From the NCBI GenBank assembly GCA_030147905.1, contig JASBUM010000064.1, positions 1 through 7,438 of the forward strand: a DNA stretch of 7,438 nt, given 5' to 3'. This stretch comes from Acidimangrovimonas sp. (GTDB taxonomy: Bacteria; Pseudomonadota; Alphaproteobacteria; Rhodobacterales; Rhodobacteraceae). The notes beneath the pieces were generated by a model. It made no database searches, was not told where the DNA came from, and saw only the letters and a list, made by a program, of their open reading frames with translations. The position numbers were made by a program, and so were the translations under genes. Positions 1 through 5,776 of this stretch are shown here, piece by piece (the first letter of the stretch is position 1; every line of letters begins with the position of its first letter).

Positions 1-347
1 TGCTGTTCCTGCCGCGCATCGAGGCGCCGGAAGGGGCGCGCTTCCGGCTGCGCATCCATGCCCATGACGTGATCTTGTCGCGCGGCCGGCCCGAGGGGCT
101 GTCGGCGCTCAACATCCTTGCGGGGCGGGTCGAGGCTCTGCATCTGGGCGAAGGGCCGGGTGCGATGGTACGGCTGCGCTGCGGCGAGGACGTGATCCTC
201 GCGCGGGTCACGCGCCGGTCCGTTGCCGCGCTGGCGCTGGCGCCGGGGGAGGCGTGCCACGCGATCATCAAGTCGGTGGCGGTGGCGCGCGGCGATCTGG
301 GGACGGCGCATGGTGCGCGCGACGGCGCGGCTGTCACGCCGCCCTAG
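1..347 (+). CDS. modC: Molybdate ABC transporter ATP-binding protein ModC, C-terminal part
   Basis: Only the last 114 codons are present; the 5' end lies outside the window. The reading frame begins with the full codon at base 3 and ends at TAG 345-347. The visible part starts with a stretch reading LRIHAHDVILS, then EGLSALNILAGRV, the typical linker and first strand of the TOBE (molybdate-binding MOP-like) domain of ModC. It continues to LARVTRRSVAALALAPGE and AIIKSVAVAR, the usual ModC ending. In the family, ModC is the cytoplasmic ATPase that drives molybdate import through ModB, with ModA as receptor, and the TOBE domain is regulatory. A short tail of about 18 residues follows the conserved ending. 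The ATPase motifs cannot be seen here. Related TOBE-carrying importer ATPases are the alternative, but the arrangement of motifs favours ModC. The gene converges with panC. Confidence 0.82.
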   Translation, partial: LFLPRIEAPEGARFRLRIHAHDVILSRGRPEGLSALNILAGRVEALHLGEGPGAMVRLRCGEDVILARVTRRSVAALALAPGEACHAIIKSVAVARGDLGTAHGARDGAAVTPP

Positions 348-383
348 CATTCGCCTCCCGGCGTTCCGGGCCCCGGCCGTTCC

Positions 384-395
384 GGGGGGGGGGGG
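384..395. repeat. Homopolymer run of 12 G
   Basis: Twelve consecutive G residues lie between the convergent ends of modC and panC. They form part of the left arm of the hairpin proposed at 390-430. Runs this long are prone to slippage and to sequencing or assembly error. The run is outside any coding region, so no frame depends on its length. Confidence 0.9.
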
Positions 396-430
396 CGCGT
401 GGCGGCGGCCGGGCGGTGCGCGCGCCCTCC
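390..430. terminator. Possible bidirectional GC-rich hairpin between modC and panC
   Basis: Bases 390-399 (GGGGGGCGCG) can pair with 421-430 (CGCGCCCTCC) as a 10-bp stem with one G.T wobble and a 21-base loop. It sits between the modC stop (347) and the panC stop (435), so it could end transcripts from both sides. No T-run follows on either strand, so it is not a classical intrinsic terminator. In such GC-rich DNA some pairing is expected by chance. Confidence 0.3.
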
Positions 431-434
431 GGTC

Positions 435-1286
435 CTAGCAGATCGTGGCGTCGATGTTGTCGATCAGGCGGATACCGTCGATATGCGCGGCCACGAACAG
501 GCGCGCCGGCCGGTCGATGCGGGTCAGGGGCCGCAGGTCCGAGGCGCTGCGCAGTTCCAGGTATTCGACCTGTTCGAACCCGTCTGCGAGGATCATCGCA
601 CGCGCCTGCGCCAGGGCCTCCTCGGCCGGCGGGCCCGCCACGATCGCGTCGCGTGCGGCCCCGAGCGCGCGGGCGAGGATCGGGGCGCGCCCGCGCGCCG
701 CGGGTGAAAGCCTGCGATTGCGCGAGGCCATTGCCAGCCCGTCGGCTTCGCGTACCGTCGGGCAGCCGACGATCTCGGTCCCGAGATCCAGATCGGCCAC
801 CAGACGGCGCACGATCTGCAATTGTTGCCAGTCCTTCTCGCCGAACCACGCGCGGTCGGCGCCGGTCTGCGTCAACAGCTTGGTCACCACGGTGGCGACG
901 CCGTCGAAATGGCCCGGCCGGCCCGCGCCGCACAGGCCCTCGCTCAGCCCGGCGACCGAAACGGTGGTCGCAAATCCCTCGGGATAGATCTGGTCGGGGG
1001 CCGGCACATAAACCAGATCGACCCCGAGCGGCGACAGAAGTGCAAGGTCCTCGGCCTCGCTCTTGGGATATTTGGCCAGATCCTCGGGGTTGTTGAACTG
1101 CCGCGGGTTCACGAAGATCGTCACGATCACGCGGTCGGCGCCCCCGCGCGCGGCCTTCACCAGGCTCAGATGTCCCTGGTGAAGCGCGCCCATCGTCGGT
1201 ACGAGGCCGACGGTCCGGCCCGCGGCGCGCCAGCGCGCGGTCTGGCCGCGCAAATCGTCAAGCCGGCGAAGAACCTGCATCGTCAT
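435..1286 (-). CDS. panC: Pantothenate synthetase (pantoate--beta-alanine ligase)
   Basis: PanC joins pantoate and beta-alanine using ATP to make pantothenate, the precursor of coenzyme A; it is cytoplasmic. The 283-residue length is normal for the family. Family motifs appear in order: [10 protein letters not shown] (30-39, the HxGH nucleotide-binding motif with H36 and H39), VNPRQF (59-64, pantoate pocket), [15 protein letters not shown] (120-134), FGEKDWQQL (148-156) and SRNRRLS (188-194, the KMSKS-like ATP-binding loop). All key residues look intact. The start ATG at 1284-1286 overlaps the panB stop as ATGA, and no clear Shine-Dalgarno precedes it, so translation is probably coupled to panB. 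A second ATG at 1278-1280 would shorten the protein by two residues and cannot be excluded. The stop is TAG at 435-437. Confidence 0.97.
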   Translation of the reverse strand: MTMQVLRRLDDLRGQTARWRAAGRTVGLVPTMGALHQGHLSLVKAARGGADRVIVTIFVNPRQFNNPEDLAKYPKSEAEDLALLSPLGVDLVYVPAPDQIYPEGFATTVSVAGLSEGLCGAGRPGHFDGVATVVTKLLTQTGADRAWFGEKDWQQLQIVRRLVADLDLGTEIVGCPTVREADGLAMASRNRRLSPAARGRAPILARALGAARDAIVAGPPAEEALAQARAMILADGFEQVEYLELRSASDLRPLTRIDRPARLFVAAHIDGIRLIDNIDATIC

Positions 1287-2203
1287 GACCGGGCCGCGCC
1301 ACCCGCGGATTCGGCGGCACCGGCCCCGGCGCCCGCGGTCGGCGCGGCGGTGGAACCCACCGACCCGGCATTCGGCGCGGCCCCGCCCGCGTTATCGGCA
1401 AAGACATGTTCCGGTCCCGGAAAACGGCGGGCGCGGACATCGGCGGCGTAGGAGGCGATGGCCTCGCCGGCGGCCTCTCCCAGTTCGGCATAACGGCGCA
1501 CGAACTTCGGTCGGAAATCGCCGAACAACCCGAGCATGTCGTCGATCACCAGCACCTGCCCGTCGCAGGCCGCCGAGGCGCCGATGCCGATCGTCGGCAC
1601 CGCAACGGCGTCGGTGATCTGCCGCGCCAGTCCGTCGGGAAGCTTTTCGAGCACGATCGAGAAGGCGCCCGCATGCGCCACCGCCTGTGCGTCGCGCAAC
1701 ACCCGCATGCCATCCTCGCCGCGCCCCTGCACCCGGTATCCGCCAAGCTGATGCACCGATTGCGGGGTCAGCCCGACATGGCCCATGACCGGGATGCCGC
1801 GGGCGGTGAGGAAGGCCACGGTTTCGGCCATGGTCTCACCGCCTTCGATCTTTACCGCCGCCGCCCCGGTCTCGGTCATGATCCGGGCGGCATTGCGAAA
1901 GGCTTGCGCGGGGCTTTCCTCATAGCTGCCGAAGGGCATGTCCACGACCATCAGCGCCCGGCTCAATCCACGCCGCACCGCCTGGCCGTGAAGGATCATC
2001 ATCTCCATCGTCACGCCCAGCGTCGATGGCAGGCCATGCAGCACCATGCCAAGGCTGTCACCGACCAGGACCAGGTCGCAATGCGGATCCACCAGCCGTG
2101 CGACAGGCGTCGTGTAGGCTGTCAGGCAAACGACCGGCGTGCCGCCCTTGCGCGCGGCAATGGCGGCTGGGGTGGGGGCGGGCTGCGCGGCAGCGACACT
2201 CAT
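1283..2203 (-). CDS. panB: 3-methyl-2-oxobutanoate hydroxymethyltransferase
   Basis: PanB transfers a hydroxymethyl group from methylene-tetrahydrofolate to 2-oxoisovalerate, giving ketopantoate, the first committed step to pantothenate. Expected residues are visible: D49 in VGDSLGMV and D88 in [10 protein letters not shown] with E120 in KIEGG (metal site), and E186 in VLEKLP (catalytic Glu position). [19 protein letters not shown] (142-160) and IGIGAS (205-210) are also typical. I chose the ATG at 2201-2203 because AGGAG (bases 2212-2216 on the other strand) lies 8 bases upstream. An in-frame ATG at 2231-2233 would add ten residues that do not look like the family. The protein has 306 residues, whereas family members are usually about 260-280. 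The excess is an Ala/Gly/Pro-rich tail (about 270-306) after the normal end FPGPEHVF. Its stop overlaps the panC start. Confidence 0.96.
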   Translation of the reverse strand: MSVAAAQPAPTPAAIAARKGGTPVVCLTAYTTPVARLVDPHCDLVLVGDSLGMVLHGLPSTLGVTMEMMILHGQAVRRGLSRALMVVDMPFGSYEESPAQAFRNAARIMTETGAAAVKIEGGETMAETVAFLTARGIPVMGHVGLTPQSVHQLGGYRVQGRGEDGMRVLRDAQAVAHAGAFSIVLEKLPDGLARQITDAVAVPTIGIGASAACDGQVLVIDDMLGLFGDFRPKFVRRYAELGEAAGEAIASYAADVRARRFPGPEHVFADNAGGAAPNAGSVGSTAAPTAGAGAGAAESAGGAARS

Positions 2204-2211
2204 CGGCGGCT

Positions 2212-2216
2212 CTCCT
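2212..2216 (-). promoter_or_regulatory. Ribosome binding site deciding the panB start
   Basis: On the minus strand this reads AGGAG, 8 bases before the ATG at 2201-2203. It selects that start over the upstream in-frame ATG at 2231-2233. Confidence 0.8.
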
Positions 2217-2281
2217 GATCTCGGCTCCGGCATCGCCGGCTCATGGCCTCGTCGCGCCCGTCTTTAACGCTTTCGGGCCGC

Positions 2282-2297
2282 CAAGACCATGGTCTTG
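2282..2297. promoter_or_regulatory. Perfect 16-bp palindrome in the divergent panB / binding-protein gap
   Basis: CAAGACCATGGTCTTG is identical to its own reverse complement over all 16 bases. It is the only perfect palindrome this long that I noticed in the intergenic regions. It has no loop, so it looks more like a site for a dimeric DNA-binding protein than an RNA hairpin. It lies about 79 bases upstream of the panB start and about 90 bases upstream of the binding-protein start. It is centred near -60 relative to the transcription start predicted from the candidate promoter at 2315-2343, a common activator position. The regulator is unknown, and no regulator gene lies in the window. Confidence 0.45.
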
Positions 2298-2314
2298 CAC
2301 GGGATCGAGCACGC

Positions 2315-2343
2315 TTGATCCGCCGTGCGATGCGCGGGATCAT
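2315..2343 (+). promoter_or_regulatory. Candidate promoter for the substrate-binding protein gene
   Basis: TTGATC (2315-2320) and GATCAT (2338-2343) are separated by 17 bases and each match four of six positions of the sigma-70 -35 and -10 consensus. Transcription would start near 2350, leaving a leader of about 38 bases. It is a modest match only; alphaproteobacterial promoters are often weakly conserved. Confidence 0.35.
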
Positions 2344-2374
2344 GAGAGATGGCCGCGCCGGCTGCGGCCGCAAC

Positions 2375-2380
2375 AGGGAG
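2375..2380 (+). promoter_or_regulatory. Ribosome binding site deciding the binding-protein start
   Basis: AGGGAG lies 7 bases before the ATG at 2388-2390. The earlier in-frame ATG at 2349-2351 has no well-placed Shine-Dalgarno and would put 13 extra residues ahead of the signal peptide. Confidence 0.8.
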
Positions 2381-2387
2381 AAGGGGG

Positions 2388-3872
2388 ATGTTGAAGGGGA
2401 TCTGCACGGGGCTGGCCTTGGCCGGCCTCGCATTCGCGCTGGGGGCGGGGGGCGCCCATGCCGCCAAAACCTCGGTCACGGTGGGCATGGTGCTGGAGCC
2501 GCCGATTCTCGACCCGACCGCCGGCGCCGCCGGTGCGATCGACGAGGTCACCTATGCCAATGTGTTCCAGGGCCTCACCCGCTTCGGCCCCGACGGCCGG
2601 ATCGAGCCCGATCTGGCCAAAAGCTGGGAGGTCGCCGGGGGCGGCAAGGTCTGGACCTTTCACCTGCATTCGGGTGTGACCTTCCAGGACGGCACGCCGA
2701 TGACGGCCGAGGACGTCAAGTTCAGCCTCGACCGCGCCCGCGCGCCAGATACGTTGAACGCGCAAAAGCAGCTTTTCGCCGATATCGAGAAGATCGAGGT
2801 GCCTGACCCGCTGACGGTGCGGATCACGCTTGCCCATCCCAACGGCAATTTCATCTTCAACCTGGCCTGGGGCGACGCCGAGATCGTCTCGCCGAAATCG
2901 ATCGGGACCGAGGCCACCCGTCCGGTCGGCACCGGCCCGTTCAAATTCGCGGATTGGGTCAAGGGCGATCATATCGATCTTGAACGTTACGCGGGCTATT
3001 GGGGCACGCCGCCCAGGCTCGACAAGATCCGGTTCAAGTTCATCTCGGACCCGACGGCGGCTTTTGCGGCGATGATGTCGGGCGATGTCGATGTCTTTCC
3101 CAATTTCCCGGCGCCCGAGACCTTGGCGCAATTCAAGGCCGATCCGCGGTTCAAGGTGATGATCGGCACCACCGAGGGCGAGACGATCCTGGCGATGAAC
3201 AACCGCAATCCGCCCCTGAACAACGTCAAGGTGCGCGCCGCCATCGCCCATGCGATCAACCGCAAGGATATCATCGATGGCGCGATGTTCGGCTATGGCA
3301 CGCCGATCGGCACCCATTTCGCCCCGCATAACCCCGATTATGTCGATCTTACCGCGCTCTCGGCCTATGATCCGGCCCTGTCAAAGAAGCTTCTGGCCGA
3401 GGCCGGCGTGAAGGGGCTGAAATTGCGCCTCGCGCTTCCGCCGCCCAGCTATGCGCGCCGCGGCGGCGAGATCGTCGCCAATGAGCTGGCCGCGGTGGGG
3501 ATCCGGACGACGATTACCGAGATGGGCTGGGCGCAATGGCTCGACCAGGTGTTCAAGCGCCATGATTTCGACCTGACCATCGTCAGCCATACCGAGCCGA
3601 TGGATATCGGCATCTACGCCAGGCCGAACTACTATTTCGGCTACGACAACCCGAAGTTTCAGGCGCTGATGAAGACGCTCGAGCGCACCGCCGATCCGGC
3701 GATGCGCGTGAAATTGCTCAAACAGGCGCAGACCATCATCGCCAAGGACTACGTAAACGCCTATCTTTTCCAATTGGCCAAGACAGGCGTCGCGAATGCG
3801 AAACTGCATGGATTGTGGAAGAACGCGCCGACCCAGGCCAATGACATGACCGGTGTCTACTGGTCGAAATGA
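2388..3872 (+). CDS. Family 5 (peptide/nickel-type) ABC transporter substrate-binding protein
   Basis: A 494-residue periplasmic receptor of the SBP_bac_5 (DppA/OppA) type, the usual size for the family. Residues 1-25 form a clear Sec signal peptide: K3, a hydrophobic Leu/Ala core, then AHA with cleavage predicted before AKTSV. No lipobox cysteine is seen, so it should be soluble. The family signature EPDLAKSWEV, FHLHSGVTFQDGTPMTAEDV lies at about residues 70-110, VGTGPF at 180-185, ERYAGYWG near 205, and VRAAIAHAINRKDII at 282-296. The ATG at 2388 is chosen for its AGGGAG site and because it starts the signal peptide. The matching permease and ATPase genes are probably those from 4781 on, but they are separated by a small membrane-protein gene and about 600 gene-free bases. 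The substrate cannot be assigned from sequence alone: peptides are the default, and opines, nickel or glutathione are known alternatives. Confidence 0.92.
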   Translation: MLKGICTGLALAGLAFALGAGGAHAAKTSVTVGMVLEPPILDPTAGAAGAIDEVTYANVFQGLTRFGPDGRIEPDLAKSWEVAGGGKVWTFHLHSGVTFQDGTPMTAEDVKFSLDRARAPDTLNAQKQLFADIEKIEVPDPLTVRITLAHPNGNFIFNLAWGDAEIVSPKSIGTEATRPVGTGPFKFADWVKGDHIDLERYAGYWGTPPRLDKIRFKFISDPTAAFAAMMSGDVDVFPNFPAPETLAQFKADPRFKVMIGTTEGETILAMNNRNPPLNNVKVRAAIAHAINRKDIIDGAMFGYGTPIGTHFAPHNPDYVDLTALSAYDPALSKKLLAEAGVKGLKLRLALPPPSYARRGGEIVANELAAVGIRTTITEMGWAQWLDQVFKRHDFDLTIVSHTEPMDIGIYARPNYYFGYDNPKFQALMKTLERTADPAMRVKLLKQAQTIIAKDYVNAYLFQLAKTGVANAKLHGLWKNAPTQANDMTGVYWSK

Positions 3873-3880
3873 GGCAAGAC

Positions 3881-3902
3881 GCCGCCGGGTGGGACCGGCG
3901 GT
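3881..3902 (+). terminator. Hairpin after the substrate-binding protein gene
   Basis: GCCGCCGG (3881-3888) pairs with CCGGCGGT (3895-3902), giving 8 bp including one terminal G.T, around a 6-base loop (GTGGGA). It begins 9 bases after the stop codon. No T-run follows, so it may be a Rho-independent-like attenuator or an mRNA-stabilising 3' structure. Such a structure could let the receptor mRNA build up over downstream genes. Confidence 0.45.
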
Positions 3903-3925
3903 AGGGGAAGGGTCGCGGCACAATC

Positions 3926-3931
3926 GAGGAG
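3926..3931 (+). promoter_or_regulatory. Ribosome binding site deciding the GlsB-like gene start
   Basis: GAGGAG is 7 bases before the ATG at 3939-3941 but only 1 base before the ATG at 3933-3935. The spacing favours the second ATG. Confidence 0.75.
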
Positions 3932-3938
3932 AATGCGA

Positions 3939-4184
3939 ATGGGCCTGATCGTCATGCTGATCGTCGGTGCGATCGCCGGCTGGCTGGCCGGACTGATCGT
4001 TTCCGGCTATGGTTTCGGACTGCTGGGCGACATCGTCGTCGGGATCGTCGGCGCAGTGATCGCGGGCTATCTCTTTCCGCAACTCGGCTTTGCGCTGGGC
4101 GGCGGGATCATCGCCGCGATCATCAATGCAACGCTTGGCGCGGTCATCTTGCTGTTTCTGATCAAGCTGATCAGGCGCGCCTAG
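3939..4184 (+). CDS. GlsB/YeaQ/YmgE-type small membrane protein
   Basis: An 81-residue, highly hydrophobic protein with three predicted membrane segments: about residues 2-22 (IVMLIVGAIAGWLAGLIV), 27-48 (GLLGDIVVGIVGAVIAGYLF) and 53-77 (FALGGGIIAAIINATLGAVILL), ending in a basic KLIRRA tail. The pattern GxIAGWLAG, GFGLLGDIVVGIVGA and a final GAVILLFLIKLIRR is that of the GlsB/YeaQ/YmgE family, also called transglycosylase-associated proteins. Its members are often stress-induced, but their molecular role is unknown, and the 'transglycosylase' name does not imply enzyme activity; no catalytic residues are visible. The start at 3939 is set by GAGGAG; starting at 3933 would add only two residues. 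It sits 66 bases after the binding-protein gene on the same strand and is followed at once by a strong hairpin, so it may be co-transcribed with the receptor gene or be independent. Confidence 0.88.
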   Translation: MGLIVMLIVGAIAGWLAGLIVSGYGFGLLGDIVVGIVGAVIAGYLFPQLGFALGGGIIAAIINATLGAVILLFLIKLIRRA

Positions 4185-4187
4185 GAT

Positions 4188-4211
4188 CGCCCGGCCGGTC
4201 ACGGCCGGGCG
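4188..4211 (+). terminator. Strong hairpin after the GlsB-like gene
   Basis: CGCCCGGCCG (4188-4197) and CGGCCGGGCG (4202-4211) form a perfect 10-bp all-GC stem with a GTCA tetraloop, starting 3 bases after the stop codon. The position and stability are those of a terminator, but no T-run follows. An overlapping 10-base palindrome CGGGCGCCCG lies at 4210-4219. Confidence 0.6.
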
Positions 4212-4300
4212 GGCGCCCGTCGGGATCCCCGCTCCGGGCAAAAGGTCGGGGCGGTGCCGGATAACGCCGGTCCCGTCCCGTCCCGGGCCGGGCCGCCGTG

Positions 4301-4340
4301 GCCGATCGCACCGGCAGCCGATCGCACCGGCAGCCGATCG
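4301..4340. repeat. Tandem 16-base repeat, 2.5 copies
   Basis: GCCGATCGCACCGGCA occurs at 4301-4316 and again, identical, at 4317-4332, followed by the first 8 bases of a third copy (4333-4340). The sequence then changes to TGCGGTGCCGG; its TGCCGG (4345-4350) is complementary to the CCGGCA of the second unit, so a short stem is possible. There is no spacer between units, so it is not a CRISPR. The function is unknown; it may be simple slippage or a protein-binding array. Confidence 0.85.
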
Positions 4341-4494
4341 TGCGGTGCCGGATCCATGTTCGCGGGACCACCGGGGAAGCGGTCGATGCGCCCGGCCCCT
4401 GCCACGGCCATGGATAAGATCGGGGACAATCGCGCATCGTGCCCACCTCAGGCCATGGTTGCGCGGCTCGGGCGCGACGACAACGTTCGCGGAC

Positions 4495-4544
4495 GGCGTC
4501 CTGGCCGGGGGGCTTGGCTGGCGTCCTGGCTGGCGGGCTGGCGC
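4495..4544. repeat. Imperfect 25-base tandem duplication
   Basis: The segment beginning GGCGTCCTGGC at 4495 recurs 25 bases later at 4520; the first 11 bases are identical and most of the next nine match. The unit is not a multiple of three, which argues against a conserved coding frame through it. It lies in the gene-poor stretch upstream of the permease genes. Confidence 0.6.
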
Positions 4545-4722
4545 CCGGCGCGACAGGTTTCCCGGCCGGGGCCTGCGCGCGACCGGCATCTTCTTTCGGG
4601 AAAAATACCGCCCGCGGAGCGACCTGCCGCGGCCATAAGCGCAGATCCCGGGGCAGGCGTTGCGCCGGTTCTCGCGGCCTCGCCCAGCATGCGGTCTCGC
4701 ACGACGCCCGCGCCGCTTTTTC

Positions 4723-4751
4723 TGGACCGGGGCCGCGCCCAGCCCTAGGCT
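4723..4751 (+). promoter_or_regulatory. Weak candidate promoter for the permease/ATPase genes
   Basis: TGGACC (4723-4728) and TAGGCT (4746-4751) are 17 bases apart and match four and three of six consensus positions. A start near 4758 would leave a leader of about 23 bases before the ATG at 4781, with AGGA at 4769-4772. The support is positional rather than strong sequence identity. Confidence 0.25.
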
Positions 4752-4780
4752 GATATCCGATCGGCAACAGGACCCGCCCG

Positions 4781-5776
4781 ATGCTGCGCTACTTTCTTGC
4801 CCGGCTGATTTCCTTCGCCGCCAGTTTGCTGATCGCGAGCCTCGTCATCTTCACCGTGGTCGAGGTGGTGCCCGGCGATCCGGCGTCCTACATGCTCGGG
4901 CTGAATGCCACGCCCGCCGCCGAAGCCGCCTTGCGGCATGCGCTGGGTCTCGATGGATCGGCACCCATCCGTTACCTGCACTGGCTGTCGGGCATGGTCA
5001 GTGGAGATTTCGGCATCTCCTATACCTATCGCGTCCCGGTGCTGGAGCTGGTCGCCGCACGGGTGCAGGTGTCGTTGCCGCTTACGCTTTATGCTCTCGT
5101 CCTGACGCTTGCCATTGCCTTGCCTGCCGGCATGATCGCGGGCGCCCGCCGCGGTCGGCCGGCGGATGTCGCCGTGATGGGCTTGACGCAACTGGGGATT
5201 GCCGTGCCCAACTTCTGGTTCGCGATGCTTCTGGTGCTGCTGTTTGCGGTTCGCCTGCACTGGCTCCAGGCCGGGGGCTTTCCGGGCTGGTCGCAGGGGA
5301 TCTGGCCCGCGATGCGCGCGCTGACCCTGCCGGCGGTGGCGCTGGCGCTGCCGCAGGCGGCGATCCTGGCGCGGGTGATGCGATCGGCCCTGATCGAGAC
5401 GCTGGAGCTCGACTACATCCGCTCGGCCCGGGCGAAAGGGCTCAGCCGCGGCCAGACCGTGCGCCGCCATGCGATGCGCAATGCGATGGTGCCGGTGCTG
5501 ACGATCCTGGGGTTGCAATTCTCCTTCCTGCTCGCCGGCGCCATCATTATCGAGAACGTCTTCTACCTGCCGGGGCTCGGGCGGCTGATCTTCCAGGCAA
5601 TCACCCAACGCGATCTGATCGTGGTGGAATCGGTGGTGATGCTGCTGGTGGCGGCGGTGATCGCGGTGAATTTCCTGACCGACATCGCCTATGCCGCCGT
5701 CGATCCGCGTCTGCGGCGCAGGCACGCGGCCAGAGGGCAGCCAGCCCATGCCGGTGTCGGAGGCAGCCAGGGATGA
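4781..5776 (+). CDS. Dpp/Opp-type ABC transporter permease, DppB-like
   Basis: A 331-residue inner-membrane permease of the BPD_transp_1 family, one half of the channel of a peptide/nickel-type importer. An N-terminal membrane helix (about 9-30) runs into the hallmark VVPGDPA (29-35). A periplasmic region follows with GDFGISYTYRVPV (75-87), as in DppB/OppB, then five more helices near 97-121, 134-157, 177-198, 237-259 and 281-303. The cytoplasmic EAA loop that contacts the ATPase is at about 211-240 (DYIRSARAKGLSRGQTVRRH). ENVFYLPGLGRL (258-269) and YAAVDPRLR (304-311) are typical closing motifs. The start is supported by ACAGGA ending 8 bases upstream. A 20-residue polar tail follows the normal end. 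The stop overlaps the next gene as ATGA, so the two permeases should be made together. The substrate is unknown. Confidence 0.93.
   Translation: MLRYFLARLISFAASLLIASLVIFTVVEVVPGDPASYMLGLNATPAAEAALRHALGLDGSAPIRYLHWLSGMVSGDFGISYTYRVPVLELVAARVQVSLPLTLYALVLTLAIALPAGMIAGARRGRPADVAVMGLTQLGIAVPNFWFAMLLVLLFAVRLHWLQAGGFPGWSQGIWPAMRALTLPAVALALPQAAILARVMRSALIETLELDYIRSARAKGLSRGQTVRRHAMRNAMVPVLTILGLQFSFLLAGAIIIENVFYLPGLGRLIFQAITQRDLIVVESVVMLLVAAVIAVNFLTDIAYAAVDPRLRRRHAARGQPAHAGVGGSQG

Larger units (their letters stand above)
4185..4780. other. Gene-poor stretch of about 600 bases
   Basis: No recognisable gene on either strand. Several frames stay open (for example 4254-4748 on +, 4171-4767 on -), but their translations are dominated by Arg, Pro, Ala and Gly, lack any family motif and lack a good ribosome binding site. 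Open frames of this length are common by chance in such GC-rich DNA. The stretch holds the hairpin at 4188-4211, a GTCCC triplet repeat at 4270-4284, a 16-base tandem repeat at 4301-4340, an imperfect 25-base duplication at 4495-4544 and a weak promoter candidate just before the permease gene. A decayed gene or an untranslated RNA cannot be excluded. Confidence 0.55.

Noticed and set aside
254..1096. Long plus-strand open frame across the panC gene
   Set aside because: It is antisense to panC, Arg/Pro/Ala-rich, without family motifs, and panC explains the region fully. The same holds for the plus-strand frames across panB (such as 1406-2218).
2204..2233. Upstream in-frame ATG adding ten residues to PanB
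   Set aside because: No Shine-Dalgarno precedes it at a suitable distance, whereas AGGAG stands 8 bases before the ATG at 2201-2203.
2227..2239. CCGGC-ATC-GCCGG small hairpin in the panB leader
   Set aside because: A stem of five GC pairs is expected often by chance in this base composition, and nothing else suggests a riboswitch or attenuator.
2340..3329. 329-codon minus-strand open frame opposite the binding-protein gene
   Set aside because: Its composition is that of an antisense shadow in GC-rich DNA, and the plus-strand frame has a signal peptide and clear SBP family 5 motifs.
4301..4340. Short repeats as a CRISPR array
   Set aside because: The units are 16 bases, directly adjacent without spacers, only 2.5 copies, and no cas genes are present.
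3381..4589. 402-codon minus-strand open frame spanning the binding-protein end, the GlsB-like gene and the gap
   Set aside because: It crosses two well-supported plus-strand genes, is Arg/Pro/Asp-rich with no recognisable domain, and has no plausible start signal.
4254..4748. 164-codon plus-strand open frame in the gene-poor stretch
   Set aside because: The product is Arg/Pro/Ala-rich with no motif, runs through the tandem repeats, and has no good ribosome binding site; it is likely a chance frame.
4660..5772. Large N-terminal extension of the DppC-like protein
   Set aside because: This part of the frame overlaps dppB completely and reads as Arg/Gly/Ala-rich nonsense. The real protein starts at 5773 with a membrane helix and the ATGA overlap.
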